Below are positions 33,976 through 43,168 of a DNA stretch of 54,319 nucleotides, one piece after another. The notes below the pieces were generated by a model. That model was not told where the DNA came from. It was given only the letters and a program-made list of their open reading frames with translations, and did not search any database. The stretch covers positions 1 through 54,319 of the forward strand of contig NZ_BDBA01000076.1 in assembly GCF_001612745.1 (NCBI RefSeq). The letters run 5' to 3'. This DNA is from Nocardia amamiensis NBRC 102102. Its GTDB lineage: Bacteria; Actinomycetota; Actinomycetes; Mycobacteriales; Mycobacteriaceae. The translations under genes were made by a program, and so were the position numbers. Each line of letters starts with the position of its first letter. Positions within the stretch are counted from its first letter, which is position 1.

Positions 33976-36225
33976 ATGACCACCGCGACACAACCATCGC
34001 CCTCCGGGCAGGTCGAGCTGGTGATCGGTGGCATGACCTGCGCGTCCTGCGCCGCTCGCATCGAGAAGAAGCTGAACAAGCTCGACGGCGTCACCGCGAC
34101 GGTGAACTACGCCACCGAGAAGGCGCGCGTCGATATCACCGGTGACGTCTCACCAGGCGACCTGATCGCCACCGTCGAGCAGGCTGGTTACACCGCCTCC
34201 TTGCCCGCCCCTCCGGAGCGGTCGGAGGACGCCGCTATCGAGGAGGATCCGGCCGCCGCGCTGCGGACCCGCTTGCTGGTCTCGCTGGTGCTGTCGATTC
34301 CGGTGGTCGCCATGGCGATGATCCCGGCCTTGCAGTTCACCAATTGGCAGTGGCTCTCGCTGACCCTCGCCGCGCCGGTCGTGGTGTGGGGCGCGCTGCC
34401 GTTCCACCGCGCGGCGTGGACCAACCTGCGCCACGGCACCGCGACCATGGACACCCTGGTGTCGATGGGCACGCTCGCCGCGCTGGGCTGGTCGCTCTAC
34501 GCACTGTTCTGGGGCACCGCGGGCACGCCGGGGATGACCCACCCGTTCGAGTTCACCATCTCTCGGATGGACGGCACCGGCAGCATCTATCTGGAGGCGG
34601 CGGCCGGTGTCACCACGTTCATCCTGGCCGGGCGCTTCTTCGAGGCGCGCGCCAAGCGGCGCGCAGGTGCGGCGCTGCGTGCCCTGCTCGAGCTGGGCGC
34701 GAAAGAGGTCTCCGTCCTCCGCAGCCGGACCGAGCAGCGGATTCCGGTGGAGCAGTTGACCGTCGGCGATCGGTTCGTCGTGCGTCCGGGCGAGAAGATC
34801 GCCACCGACGGCGTCGTGGTGGAGGGCTCCTCGGCCGTCGACGTCTCGATGCTCACCGGTGAGTCGGTGCCGGTGGAGGTCGGTCCCGACGACGCCGTGG
34901 TCGGCGCGACCGTGAACGTCGGCGGCCGGATCGTGGTGCGTGCAACCCGCGTCGGTTCCGACACCCAGCTGGCCCAGATGGCGAAACTGGTCGAAGACGC
35001 GCAGACCGGTAAGGCTCAGGCGCAGCGGCTGGCCGATCGGATCTCCGCAATTTTCGTGCCGATCGTGATCGCTCTGTCGGTCGCGACGCTCGGATTCTGG
35101 CTCGGCACCGGCGGATCGGTCGCGGCCGCGTTCACCGCCGCGGTGGCCGTGCTGATCATCGCTTGCCCGTGCGCGTTGGGGCTGGCCACGCCGACCGCGC
35201 TGATGGTCGGCACCGGACGCGGCGCACAGCTGGGCATCTTGATCAAAGGCCCCGAGGTGCTGGAATCGACTCGGCGGATAGACACGGTGGTGCTGGACAA
35301 GACCGGCACCGTCACCGCGGGCCGGATGACCCTGCTCGATGTCATCCCCGCCGAAGGCGAGCAGGTCGCCCGGATTCTGGAGCTGGCTGGAGCGCTGGAG
35401 GATTCGTCCGAGCACCCGATCGCGCAAGCCGTCGCCAAGGGCGCCCGCGAGCGTGTGGGCGAGCTGAAGCCGGTCGAAGAGTTCGCGAACATCGAGGGAC
35501 TGGGCGTGCAGGGCGTGGTGGACGGTCACGCCGTCGTGGTCGGCCGGGCCCGCCTGCTCGCCGACTGGTCCCAGCACCTGGACGCCAGCCTGACGCAGGC
35601 AATGCGCGCGGCCGAGTCCGAGGGCAAGACCGCGGTCGCGGCGGGCTGGGACGGCACGGCACGCGGCGTGCTGGTAGTCGCCGACTCGGTGAAACCGACA
35701 TCCGCCGAAGCGATTTCCCAGCTCCGCGCTCTCGGCCTCACCCCGATCATGCTGACCGGCGACAACCAGGCCGCCGCGGAAGCGATCGCCGCGCAGGTCG
35801 GCATCGATGAGGTGATCGCGGAGGTGCTGCCGCAAGACAAGGTGAACACCGTCAAACGGCTGCAAGCCGAGGGCAAGGTGGTCGCCATGGTCGGCGATGG
35901 GGTGAACGACGCGGCGGCGCTGGCCCAGGCCGATCTGGGTCTGGCCATGGGCACCGGCACCGACGTGGCCATCGAGGCGAGCGACCTGACCCTGGTCCGC
36001 GGCGACCTGCGGGCAGCGGCGGACGCGATCCGCCTCTCGCGCCGGACGCTCGCGACCATCAAGGGCAACCTGTTCTGGGCGTTCGCCTACAACGTGGCCG
36101 CGATCCCACTGGCCATGGCGGGCCTGCTGAATCCGATGCTCGCGGGGGCCGCGATGGCGTTCTCCTCGGTCTTCGTGGTGAGCAACAGCCTGCGGCTGCG
36201 GAGCTTCCGCTCGACGGCGCGATAA
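33976..36225 (+). CDS. copA: Copper-exporting P1B-type ATPase
   Basis: A 749-residue heavy-metal ATPase. One N-terminal HMA domain (about 11-80) with GMTCASC (Cys22, Cys25), eight membrane helices, the transport-site CPC at 397-399, the phosphorylated Asp441 in DKTGT, the SEHP motif, and [13 protein letters not shown] with these features marks Cu(I) exporters. ATG at 33976 has CGGAG upstream. The gene closes the copper operon and is followed by a hairpin terminator. Confidence 0.93.
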   Translation: MTTATQPSPSGQVELVIGGMTCASCAARIEKKLNKLDGVTATVNYATEKARVDITGDVSPGDLIATVEQAGYTASLPAPPERSEDAAIEEDPAAALRTRLLVSLVLSIPVVAMAMIPALQFTNWQWLSLTLAAPVVVWGALPFHRAAWTNLRHGTATMDTLVSMGTLAALGWSLYALFWGTAGTPGMTHPFEFTISRMDGTGSIYLEAAAGVTTFILAGRFFEARAKRRAGAALRALLELGAKEVSVLRSRTEQRIPVEQLTVGDRFVVRPGEKIATDGVVVEGSSAVDVSMLTGESVPVEVGPDDAVVGATVNVGGRIVVRATRVGSDTQLAQMAKLVEDAQTGKAQAQRLADRISAIFVPIVIALSVATLGFWLGTGGSVAAAFTAAVAVLIIACPCALGLATPTALMVGTGRGAQLGILIKGPEVLESTRRIDTVVLDKTGTVTAGRMTLLDVIPAEGEQVARILELAGALEDSSEHPIAQAVAKGARERVGELKPVEEFANIEGLGVQGVVDGHAVVVGRARLLADWSQHLDASLTQAMRAAESEGKTAVAAGWDGTARGVLVVADSVKPTSAEAISQLRALGLTPIMLTGDNQAAAEAIAAQVGIDEVIAEVLPQDKVNTVKRLQAEGKVVAMVGDGVNDAAALAQADLGLAMGTGTDVAIEASDLTLVRGDLRAAADAIRLSRRTLATIKGNLFWAFAYNVAAIPLAMAGLLNPMLAGAAMAFSSVFVVSNSLRLRSFRSTAR

Positions 36226-36239
36226 ACGCAAACACCGGA

Positions 36240-36266
36240 CGGGACGGCACACGGAGTGTCGTCCCG
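36240..36266 (+). terminator. Terminator after copA
   Basis: An 11-bp stem with one G-T pair (36240-36250 with 36256-36266) and a 5-nt loop, 14 nt past the copA stop. Confidence 0.7.
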
Positions 36267-36312
36267 CCCGGGTATACGCCAGGTGGTCTTCATGTCGGCG
36301 TTCACTGTTGGG

Positions 36313-36376
36313 GTGCGGCATCCGGCGACGCGAGCGTTAGCCCGATGCGTCGGCGCATGCGTGCTCGCAGCCGCAC
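36313..36376. repeat. Nested hairpin element in the copA downstream gap
   Basis: Three nested stems: GTGCGGC/GCCGCAC (36313-36319, 36370-36376), GCGAGC/GCTCGC (36330-36335, 36363-36368) and ATGCG/CGCAT (36345-36349, 36354-36358). It may end transcription from the minus-strand gene at 36479. No gene is seen in 36267-36478. Confidence 0.4.
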
Positions 36377-36478
36377 ACCGAGCCCTACGGGCGAGCGGCG
36401 CCGGTTCCGGCAACGCATGCGCATAACGCCATGGGAGAGAGTACCCGCAGCGCAGCCGAATTCGAAACGGAAAAGAGG

Positions 36479-36823
36479 TCAGCCGCGGAGGGTGGTGACG
36501 GTAACGAGCGAGGGTTGGATGAACATGCCGTACACCTCGATCGACACACCTCCGGTCGGGGACTCGCTCGCCCACCGGGCGTGCTCGGTGATCCCTTGTC
36601 CCAGCGACGCTTTGGCCTGCGGCGACCAGGCGACCGCAACCTGGCTCAGCGCCGGTCCGAGGTTCATATTCGCGATCGCGGTGGACTCACCGTGGTCGAA
36701 GTAGACCTCGGTGCCGCCGGGGAACGGGTTCAGCGCCACCGCGGAGGCGCTCGCGCCGCCGAACGCCGCGGCCGCCCCACCCGCTGTCAGCGCGATCAAG
36801 ACCGACATGATCCGACGACGCAT
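36479..36823 (-). CDS. Small secreted protein of unknown function
   Basis: A 114-residue exported protein with signal MRRRIMSVLIALTAGGAAAAFG and a probable cleavage after ASASAVA, giving a mature domain of about 85 residues rich in beta strands, without cysteines. ATG at 36823 follows GGGGA. No family is recognised. It is a single gene, transcribed toward copA. Confidence 0.8.
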   Translation of the reverse strand: MRRRIMSVLIALTAGGAAAAFGGASASAVALNPFPGGTEVYFDHGESTAIANMNLGPALSQVAVAWSPQAKASLGQGITEHARWASESPTGGVSIEVYGMFIQPSLVTVTTLRG

Positions 36824-36917
36824 CCGATATCCCCTTTTCGTGTAAGCACATTGGCCATGCCACCCTTGCCCAGCGTGCGCAGTTCGGCAATTCTATGTGA
36901 CGTCAATCACACAAATG

Positions 36918-37787
36918 TCAGTGGGTCGCCACGCTCGCGTCCGCCACGAACGCGCTCGCATGATCGGCAGCCCACTCGGCGTAAGTGCGGGCACGACCGA
37001 GGATGCGGCGCACGTCATCGGTGATGATCGCGTTGCGTCCCGCACGCACATAGGCTTGGCCTGCCAGCGCCCCGTCGGCGAATTCGGCGGCCATGCCGAT
37101 CGCGAGCATGAACTCCCGTGCTTCGGATTCCGCGATGTCGACGACCTCCACCGGGTGCCCGACGACATCGGCCAGGGTCGCGGCCTGGTCATGGGTGGTG
37201 CGCAGCTCAGGGCCGGTAAGGGTGTAGATCTTGCCCGCGTGCTCGGCGGACACCAGCGCCTCGACGGCGACCGCGGAGACGTCGCGAGGATCGATGACAC
37301 CCTGCGCTGCGTCAGCGGTCATATTCGGCACCGGCTGCCCGGAGCGGATGGCATCGGCCCAGCTCAGTGTATTGGAGGCAAAGGAGCTGGGGCGCAGGAT
37401 AGTCCAGTCGACGCCACTCTCGCGCGCGGCCTGCTCACCGGGCAAATGCCAGGTCCCGACGCGGCCGAGTTCGGTATCCCCGGTGCCGATGGCGGAAAGC
37501 TTGACGATGCGGCCCACGCCCGCGTCACGCGCCGTAGCGATCAGCGCGCGGTCGGACTCCACGTACTCCGGGCCGAGGACACCGACGATGAACGCGGCCT
37601 CCGCGCCGTCCATGGCCGCCCGCATGGACGCGAGGTCGGTGTAATCGCCCCGCACTACCTCTACGCCCGCAGGGACCTCGGCACGACTCGGATCCCTGGT
37701 GACAGCGCGAACCGGCACACCCCGTTCGGCGAGCTGACAGACGATTTCACTCCCGATGGTGCCCGTGGCACCGGTGATCACGATCAT
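36918..37787 (-). CDS. NAD(P)-binding NmrA/SDR-type protein
   Basis: A 289-residue cytoplasmic protein of the atypical short-chain dehydrogenase group. ITGATGTIGSEI at the start is the dinucleotide-binding loop; RDPSRA, GDYTD and LSAIGTGD fit NmrA-like NAD(P)H-binding proteins, often quinone reductases or redox sensors. ATG at 37787 was chosen as it puts the Rossmann motif at the N-terminus; the ribosome site is weak. Divergent from the AraC regulator, which may control it. Confidence 0.85.
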   Translation of the reverse strand: MIVITGATGTIGSEIVCQLAERGVPVRAVTRDPSRAEVPAGVEVVRGDYTDLASMRAAMDGAEAAFIVGVLGPEYVESDRALIATARDAGVGRIVKLSAIGTGDTELGRVGTWHLPGEQAARESGVDWTILRPSSFASNTLSWADAIRSGQPVPNMTADAAQGVIDPRDVSAVAVEALVSAEHAGKIYTLTGPELRTTHDQAATLADVVGHPVEVVDIAESEAREFMLAIGMAAEFADGALAGQAYVRAGRNAIITDDVRRILGRARTYAEWAADHASAFVADASVATH

Positions 37788-37860
37788 GGGGACCACCGTG
37801 CCGCGAATCAGCGCAGGTCTTCTAGGAAATTTCGGCACACCCGCCGTGGCCGGGACTGCC

Positions 37861-37866
37861 TACAGT
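37861..37866 (+). promoter_or_regulatory. Possible -10 element of the AraC regulator gene
   Basis: TACAGT ends 7 nt before the GTG at 37874. With no ribosome site, a leaderless transcript is likely and decides the start codon. Confidence 0.4.
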
Positions 37867-37873
37867 GGATGCG

Positions 37874-38689
37874 GTGACCACCATGCTGCGCCCACCCGTC
37901 GTGACGGCCGACCTGGTCGAATCGTCCGAGCCCGCGCCGGAGTCGCTGCGACCATGGCTGGCCGAACTCGGCCGGATCCCGACCGTGCTCGATCTGTCCG
38001 AACCGTTCGCGCACGTTCCGCATACGTCGACCACCATCGTGCTGCGCGCCGAGCACGACGGTCCGCGCGACGCGCTCGTGGTCGGGCCGCAGACCAAGGC
38101 GATCTACTCGCGGGCGAACAAGCCAGCGGGCTGCGTCCGCCTGCGCTTGGCGCCCGGCGCCATCCGCTCGCTGCTCGGCGTCCCCGCGGCGGACCTCACC
38201 GATCGGATCGCGCGGTTGGCGGATCTCCCCGGCCCGGCCGCACACCTCGCCACCGAGCTGGTCGAGCTCTCGCCCGACGAAGTTGTCCCCTATCTCGAGG
38301 ACGAGCTGCCACGCCGCGCCGCCGACGATCCGGCCCAGCGTGCCCACCGCCGCCTCCTCACAGCGGCGGTGGCCGCCATCGCCGACGGCAACCCCGTTTC
38401 GGTCCCCGCACTCGCCGCCCGGCTCTCGGTGAGCGAACGCCAACTCCGCAACCTGTTCACCAGCGGAATCGGCGTCTCACCCAAGCACTTCGCACGTATC
38501 GACCGAGTCCGCAAAGTTCTGTCCCGAGCCAGCGACACCCCGTGGGCCGACATCGCGGTCACCACCGGCTATTACGACCAGTCCCACATGACGGCCGACT
38601 TCCGCAGTCTGATGGGCGTTCCACCCACGTCATTTCTCCGGGGTGAGGTACCGGCCGCTACTCCCTGCGGGTCCCCTCTTCGCGCCTGA
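37874..38689 (+). CDS. AraC-family transcriptional regulator
   Basis: A 271-residue regulator with the DNA-binding domain at the C-terminus (about 165-265): VSVPALAARLSVSERQLRNLFTSGIGVSPKHFARIDRVRKVLSRA and the second helix-turn-helix WADIAVTTGYYDQSHMTADFRSLMGVPPTSF. The N-terminal half resembles the DUF6597-type sensing domain found in such proteins. It is divergent from the NmrA-like gene. Its last 32 bp overlap the end of the convergent 109-aa gene. Confidence 0.88.
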   Translation: MTTMLRPPVVTADLVESSEPAPESLRPWLAELGRIPTVLDLSEPFAHVPHTSTTIVLRAEHDGPRDALVVGPQTKAIYSRANKPAGCVRLRLAPGAIRSLLGVPAADLTDRIARLADLPGPAAHLATELVELSPDEVVPYLEDELPRRAADDPAQRAHRRLLTAAVAAIADGNPVSVPALAARLSVSERQLRNLFTSGIGVSPKHFARIDRVRKVLSRASDTPWADIAVTTGYYDQSHMTADFRSLMGVPPTSFLRGEVPAATPCGSPLRA

Positions 38690-38987
38690 GAACCGATAGC
38701 CCAGTTGGATCTCGCTTCTCGCCAGGCTCCAAATACAACCGCTCACAAGGGAGCCGAGGCAGCCCCTCAGCGCCATCGGGCAAGATCTCTACCGCATCCT
38801 GGTAATGCGCACGCCGCCACTCCTGCGCGAACGTCATCGCCGCCGTGAAGGACGCCGCGAACTCCAGCCGAAGCCCATGCCAGAACACACTCAGTCGCAC
38901 ATCCGGCTCGGACGGGCTCGGGGATGAATCGCCGCTCATCACGCACCCGGCCCGAGCGTGGGGATCTGATCGTCCGGCATACGACAT
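38658..38987 (-). CDS. Hypothetical protein of accessory cassette
   Basis: A 109-residue soluble protein: a Ser/Pro-rich start, then DVRLSVFWHGLRLEFAASFTAAMTFAQEWRRAHYQDAVEILPDG and an acidic-basic tail. No domain is recognised. The ATG at 38987 shares a base with the upstream stop (TGATG), so it is translationally coupled to the 157-aa gene. A downstream ATG at 38939 is also possible. Confidence 0.6.
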   Translation of the reverse strand: MSYAGRSDPHARAGCVMSGDSSPSPSEPDVRLSVFWHGLRLEFAASFTAAMTFAQEWRRAHYQDAVEILPDGAEGLPRLPCERLYLEPGEKRDPTGLSVLRREEGTRRE

Positions 38988-39460
38988 CACCCCTGAGCCC
39001 GGCGATTCGGCGGAACCTGATCCGCCCACGCACGAACAGCCTCGACCACCACCTGCCCGGACGGTCGAAAGGTATTGCGAGGAGGAACAATCCAGCAGCG
39101 GATCGCGGCCACCGACGCGATAGGAGACGGCAGTGCGATAGTCGCTCCGCCCCGCGCGACCGACACATCCAGCCGGAACAATTCGGCGAACAGCCGCACA
39201 TCGTCGGGCAGATCAGGCCTGATCAGAAAGGTCCACCGCCCCGAACGCGGATGTCCGACAACAGGTCCCAGCTGACCACCTCGACTCTGTAGGTGCGCCT
39301 TCACCGCTTGCCCCAGCCGAGTAGGCATCGTCATCGCCCACACATACCCGGCCCGCACCACAATCCGGCCACTCTCGGGCGGGTCAACCACCGCGGGCAG
39401 GTCACACTCCCGCCGATAGAACAGACACCGCGAACGGGGCGTATCCCCACATGCTTCCAT
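38987..39460 (-). CDS. Hypothetical protein of accessory cassette
   Basis: A 157-residue protein with two or three N-terminal Cys (EACGDTPRSRCLFYRRECDLPAVVDP) that could bind metal, then a beta-rich domain with GRIVVRAGYVWAMTMP, GHPRSGRWTFLIRPDLPDDVRLFAELFRLDVSV and IALPSP. I recall similar proteins in actinomycete accessory regions, without known function. ATG at 39460 follows GGGGG. It is divergent from the HTH-sensor gene at 39681; both may share control. Confidence 0.65.
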   Translation of the reverse strand: MEACGDTPRSRCLFYRRECDLPAVVDPPESGRIVVRAGYVWAMTMPTRLGQAVKAHLQSRGGQLGPVVGHPRSGRWTFLIRPDLPDDVRLFAELFRLDVSVARGGATIALPSPIASVAAIRCWIVPPRNTFRPSGQVVVEAVRAWADQVPPNRRAQG

Positions 39461-39680
39461 TCGTAACCCCCACGCGCACTTCTAGAGTCGGCTGACGTGC
39501 GCCCGGTCCCGATAGAGACAGCGTCACCAGGACGGGAGTGAACAGCCAGGGTTTGAGCATCCCCACCGGGCGCGATCCCAGCGTTGACCAGGCGCGGGGC
39601 CGTTCCAACTGCGTTTCAAGGACTTTTGGGACGTTTGCACGTAAGGTTCGGACTGTCCCCCTGCCATCGGAGGTAGTACG
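39461..39680. promoter_or_regulatory. Divergent promoter region of accessory cassette
   Basis: This 220-bp gap has no gene. It must hold the promoters of the minus-strand pair and of the HTH-sensor operon. GGAGG at 39669-39673 is the ribosome site of the GTG at 39681. No clear dyad was found. Confidence 0.5.
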
Positions 39681-40442
39681 GTGAATGAAGCGCTGCGGCA
39701 AGCTATGGCGAAAGCCGGTGTGACAAAACAACAACTTGCCGAAAAATGTGGTGTGGATATCAAGACAGTGAATCGGTGGGTGACGAACCCGACGCGCACA
39801 CCTCATGCACGTCACCGGTGGATGGTATGTAGATCACTAGGAGTAGAGGAGGCTGATTTGTGGCCTTCAGCAGTACGACTGACACTCAAAACCGGACCCG
39901 ACCGGGAAATAGTCCAAGTATTCCCCTATCGCTCGGCCGCTCCGGCGTCATTATGGCGGACACTGATCTCCAACGCCAGAAGCGAACTCACTTTCGCAGG
40001 GTACACCAATTATTTTCTTTGGCTGGAGCACGCGAACTTTGGAAATACCCTTCGACGTAAAGCGTCGAACGGGTGCCGAGTCCGGTTCTTGATTGGCGAC
40101 CCAGAGAGCGAGACAACCCGCGAAAGAGAGAGTGAAGAAGATGTCCCACTGACTCTTTCTACGCGAATAGCCGTCACGACTGGCGAACTACAGAAGCTGC
40201 GAGGAACCGACAACATAGAAGCGAGATTCGGCACAGACCACGTCAGCCTGTCCGTGTTCCGCTTCGACAACGACATGATCGTCACTCCCAATCTTGCTCG
40301 AAGAGTGGGCCACGATTCCCCGATGCTGCATATCCGGCGCGAACAGGACGATGGGATGTTCGATCGGTTCAATGACCACGTCGAGGAATTGTGGTCGCGG
40401 GGAGCCAGCATCTGGGAGGATGGGCAGCATGGGACGGCGTGA
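39681..40442 (+). CDS. HTH (XRE) regulator with DUF5919-like sensor domain
   Basis: A 253-residue protein. A Cro-like helix-turn-helix is at about 1-55 (QAMAKAGVTKQQLAEKCGVDIKTVNRWVTN), followed by a domain (about 70-250) with RSAAPASLWRTLISNARSELTFAGYTNYFLW, VRFLIGDPESE and MLHIRR, which fits the phospholipase-D-like DUF5919 sensors of actinobacteria; the HKD catalytic motif is not seen, so it is probably a sensor. GTG at 39681 has GGAGG 7 nt upstream. Base composition is visibly poorer in GC than the neighbours. Its end overlaps the first Nudix gene by 14 nt. Confidence 0.78.
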   Translation: MNEALRQAMAKAGVTKQQLAEKCGVDIKTVNRWVTNPTRTPHARHRWMVCRSLGVEEADLWPSAVRLTLKTGPDREIVQVFPYRSAAPASLWRTLISNARSELTFAGYTNYFLWLEHANFGNTLRRKASNGCRVRFLIGDPESETTRERESEEDVPLTLSTRIAVTTGELQKLRGTDNIEARFGTDHVSLSVFRFDNDMIVTPNLARRVGHDSPMLHIRREQDDGMFDRFNDHVEELWSRGASIWEDGQHGTA

Positions 40443-40896
40443 CTACGAGAACGACCCGAACGCACCTCAGCCGAATAGCCTGGTACCAGCGGCATCCGTG
40501 GTGGTAGTGAACGAGGCCGGTCAAATCCTGTTACAACGCAGAACCGATAACGGCATGTGGGCATTGCCGGGCGGCAAGATGGAATTGGGCGAATCACTTG
40601 CCGATTGCGGTATCCGGGAAACCAGAGAAGAGACCGGTATAGATATCCACATCACCGGTATCATCGGTACTTACACGAATCCCCGCCATGTCTTCGCATA
40701 CGATAACGGGGAGGTCAGACAAGAATTCTCGATCTGCCTCCTCGGAGAGCCGGTCGGCGGAAAGCTCAGCGTCTCAGACGAGTCTCACGAGGTTGCATGG
40801 TTCACCCCGGCCGAGATCGACTCATTGCCGATGGTCGACAGCATCCGGCGCCGCGTAAACGATTGGCGTTCAGGCAGATATCCCGTAATCAGATAG
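40429..40896 (+). CDS. Nudix hydrolase, copy 1
   Basis: A 155-residue Nudix enzyme. The box G49-x5-E55-x7-RE(63-64)-x2-EE(67-68)-x-G70 is complete, so it should hydrolyse a nucleoside diphosphate linked to another moiety; the substrate is unknown. ATG at 40429 was preferred over ATG at 40420 because GGGAGG directly abuts the latter and gives a 9-nt spacer to the former. It shares the N-terminal RRDY...NSLVP block and most other residues with copy 2 at 41897. Confidence 0.88.
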   Translation: MGRRDYENDPNAPQPNSLVPAASVVVVNEAGQILLQRRTDNGMWALPGGKMELGESLADCGIRETREETGIDIHITGIIGTYTNPRHVFAYDNGEVRQEFSICLLGEPVGGKLSVSDESHEVAWFTPAEIDSLPMVDSIRRRVNDWRSGRYPVIR

Positions 40897-40908
40897 GGCG
40901 GGGAACGA

Positions 40909-41835
40909 ATGGCACCACCGCAGGACCCGATCCGTTTCGCACACGAAGGGTTGGTGGCCGACTCGGTGCCCAAGACACTTGGTTCCGCTGGTCGACGTGT
41001 CGGCGATTCCCTCGCAACCCAGATGGAACAGCGTGTGGTCGAGCTGCGGCATATGGATGACAGCGTGGGTGGAAGGGATCTGTTCCCGCTGGTGCTGGAG
41101 GAGTTCGAGAACGCGCAGAAGGTCGTCACGGAGTGCAGCTACGGCGAGCGGATAGGCAAGCGACTGCGGATCGTCGCCGGTGAACTCGCACAACTCGCCG
41201 GGTGGGTCGCGAGCGACGCAGGTAGGTACGGCGAAGCGCAGCGCTTGTACCTGAGCGGTGCATCGGCAGCGGATGACGCCGGAGACCGTGTCCTGACAGC
41301 GCAGCTACTCTCGAGCCTGAGCTACCAGATGGCCAACGTCAGCAACCCGCACGAGGCGGCGCTGCTCGCACGAACCGCTGTCAAGGGAGCACCTCATGCG
41401 CCGCCGACAGTCCGGTCATTGCTGATAGACCGCTTGGCCTGGGCATGCGCACGCTCACGCGATCGCGAGGAGGCGAGGCGAGCGCTCGACGCGGTGGATG
41501 ACGCGTACGACCGCCGTTCGCCCGATATTCCGGAGCCCGAGTGGGTGTATTGGATGGACCGCACGGAGATAGACGTCATGGCGGGTAGGTGCTTTGTCGA
41601 AATGGGCGATCCGGCTAAGGCAGGTCCCCTTTTGTCCAGAGCCATCGGGCAACTATCCGCTGACCGAGTCCGTGAAGTAGCCCTGTACCGCACTTGGCTC
41701 GCGGAGTCGTTCCTGAAGACGAGTGATCTGGACGCAGCCCGCGCAACTATCCAAGAGGCACGGTCCGCAGCAGACACCGCCCACTCGACCCGGCTCGATC
41801 GGCGAATCGCCGAAATCGAAGCAATGCTGGCATGA
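40909..41835 (+). CDS. TPR-type regulator domain protein without HTH
   Basis: A 308-residue all-helical protein. From about residue 35 it resembles the tetratricopeptide part of actinomycete XRE-TPR regulators: MEQRVVELRHMDDSVGGRDLFPLVLEEF, ELAQLAGWVASDAGRYGEAQRLY, LLSSLSYQMANV, WVYWMDRTEIDVMAGRC. The helix-turn-helix that normally starts such proteins is missing. ATG at 40909 follows GGGGAAC, 12 nt after the Nudix stop. It may work with the HTH protein at 39681, or be a receiver of the same signal; this is inference. Confidence 0.72.
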   Translation: MAPPQDPIRFAHEGLVADSVPKTLGSAGRRVGDSLATQMEQRVVELRHMDDSVGGRDLFPLVLEEFENAQKVVTECSYGERIGKRLRIVAGELAQLAGWVASDAGRYGEAQRLYLSGASAADDAGDRVLTAQLLSSLSYQMANVSNPHEAALLARTAVKGAPHAPPTVRSLLIDRLAWACARSRDREEARRALDAVDDAYDRRSPDIPEPEWVYWMDRTEIDVMAGRCFVEMGDPAKAGPLLSRAIGQLSADRVREVALYRTWLAESFLKTSDLDAARATIQEARSAADTAHSTRLDRRIAEIEAMLA

Positions 41836-41896
41836 GCTCCTCAATACGCTGCCTGTAAAACCGACCGTAATCCCGTACCTGCTCAGGGAGACCAGA

Positions 41897-42370
41897 ATGA
41901 GCAATCGACGTGACTACTATCGAGATCTGGACGCTCCGAAGGCCAATAGTCTCGTTCCGGGTGGCTCCGCCCTGATCGTCGACGGCGACGGTGCGATTCT
42001 CATGCAGCGCCGGGCCGATTCACGTAACTGGTCGCTACCAGGCGGCACGATGGAGATCGGCGAAACGCTCGAACAGTGCGTGATCCGCGAGACGAAGGAA
42101 GAGACGGGTCTCGATATCGAAATCACCGGCCTGCTCGGTATCTACACCGATCCGGAGCACGTCATCGCCTACTCCGACGGCGAGGTACGGCAGGAATTCA
42201 ACGTCACCTACTACGGCCGGGTGATCGGCGGCCAACTACTGGTCAGCGACGAGTCCACCGACGTTCGTTTCCTTCATGCGGAACAGCTCCGAAGCGAGCC
42301 AGTACACAACACCGTCCGGCTCCGCTTGCAGCATTACGCCGAAAATCGAATCCAGCCATATCTGGGATGA
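41897..42370 (+). CDS. Nudix hydrolase, copy 2
   Basis: A 157-residue Nudix enzyme with box G50-x5-E56-x7-RE(64-65)-x2-EE(68-69)-x-G71. It is a clear paralogue of copy 1 and, like it, retains YTxPxHVxAYxxGEVRQEF, which may be the substrate pocket. ATG at 41897 follows GGGAG. The gene ends the plus-strand cassette and faces the acyltransferase gene with a 25-bp gap. Confidence 0.88.
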   Translation: MSNRRDYYRDLDAPKANSLVPGGSALIVDGDGAILMQRRADSRNWSLPGGTMEIGETLEQCVIRETKEETGLDIEITGLLGIYTDPEHVIAYSDGEVRQEFNVTYYGRVIGGQLLVSDESTDVRFLHAEQLRSEPVHNTVRLRLQHYAENRIQPYLG

Positions 42371-42395
42371 TCTGGCCAGCAGCGGAACAGCACAG

Positions 42396-43157
42396 CTACG
42401 GCTGGTGTGGCGTACGACCGGCGGCCTTGGCTCGGCGCCTGGCCATCTCCTCCCGCTCCAGGACCAAAGCCTCCTCGAGAGTCGGTGCGGTGCCGCCGAG
42501 CCGCACGGGGACCCATCGGGCTCCCTCGGGCATCGGGTAGTTCCGCTGGGCGTTTTCCAGCAGCTCGTTCATGCGGGTGCGCATGGTGGCGGTGAGTGCG
42601 TCCGCCGGTTCGGCGGGCGGGATCGGGGCGCCGATGCGGATGTGGATCGGAAACTTGTGGCGGCCCAGCTGTTTCGGGATGTCCTTGGTCCAGACACGGT
42701 GTGCGCCCCAGATGATCAGCGGAATGATCGGGACGTCGGCTTCGATGGACATGCGCGCCGCGCCGGACTTGAATTCCTTCAGCTCGAAACTGCGGCTGAT
42801 CGTCGCCTCCGGGTAGACCACGACCAGTTCGCCGTCGCGCAGTGCCGTCACCGCTCGGGCATACGACGCCGCGCCCGCGGTGCGATCGACGCCGATCGCC
42901 TTGCAGTGCTTCATAAGGAAACCGATGATGCCGTGTTCGAGTTCGGCCTTCATCATGAATCGGACGTTGCGGCCGGACTTGCGCCCGACCAGCCCGACTT
43001 CCATGAAATCCAGATAGGCCGTGTGGTTGACGGCGAGCACGGCGCCGCCGGAGCGGGGAATGTGCTCTTGGCCTTCGATGTCGATGCGCAGACCCTGCGC
43101 CAGGAAAATGGTGCGGGCCAGGCCGGTGAGAACGTCGTAAACCGGTTCCCGCGCCAT
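42396..43157 (-). CDS. 1-acylglycerol-3-phosphate acyltransferase-like (PlsC family)
   Basis: A 253-residue membrane-associated acyltransferase. The catalytic HX4D box is in NHTAYLD and the second box in YPEATISRSF; a hydrophobic N-terminus leads into the fold. It probably acylates lysophosphatidic acid or another glycolipid. ATG at 43157 has GGGAG 5 nt upstream, 11 nt after the stop of its paralogue. M. tuberculosis has a similar row of PlsC-like genes (Rv3814c-Rv3816c) at this place. Confidence 0.85.
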   Translation of the reverse strand: MAREPVYDVLTGLARTIFLAQGLRIDIEGQEHIPRSGGAVLAVNHTAYLDFMEVGLVGRKSGRNVRFMMKAELEHGIIGFLMKHCKAIGVDRTAGAASYARAVTALRDGELVVVYPEATISRSFELKEFKSGAARMSIEADVPIIPLIIWGAHRVWTKDIPKQLGRHKFPIHIRIGAPIPPAEPADALTATMRTRMNELLENAQRNYPMPEGARWVPVRLGGTAPTLEEALVLEREEMARRRAKAAGRTPHQP

Positions 43158-43168
43158 CGCAACTCCCG

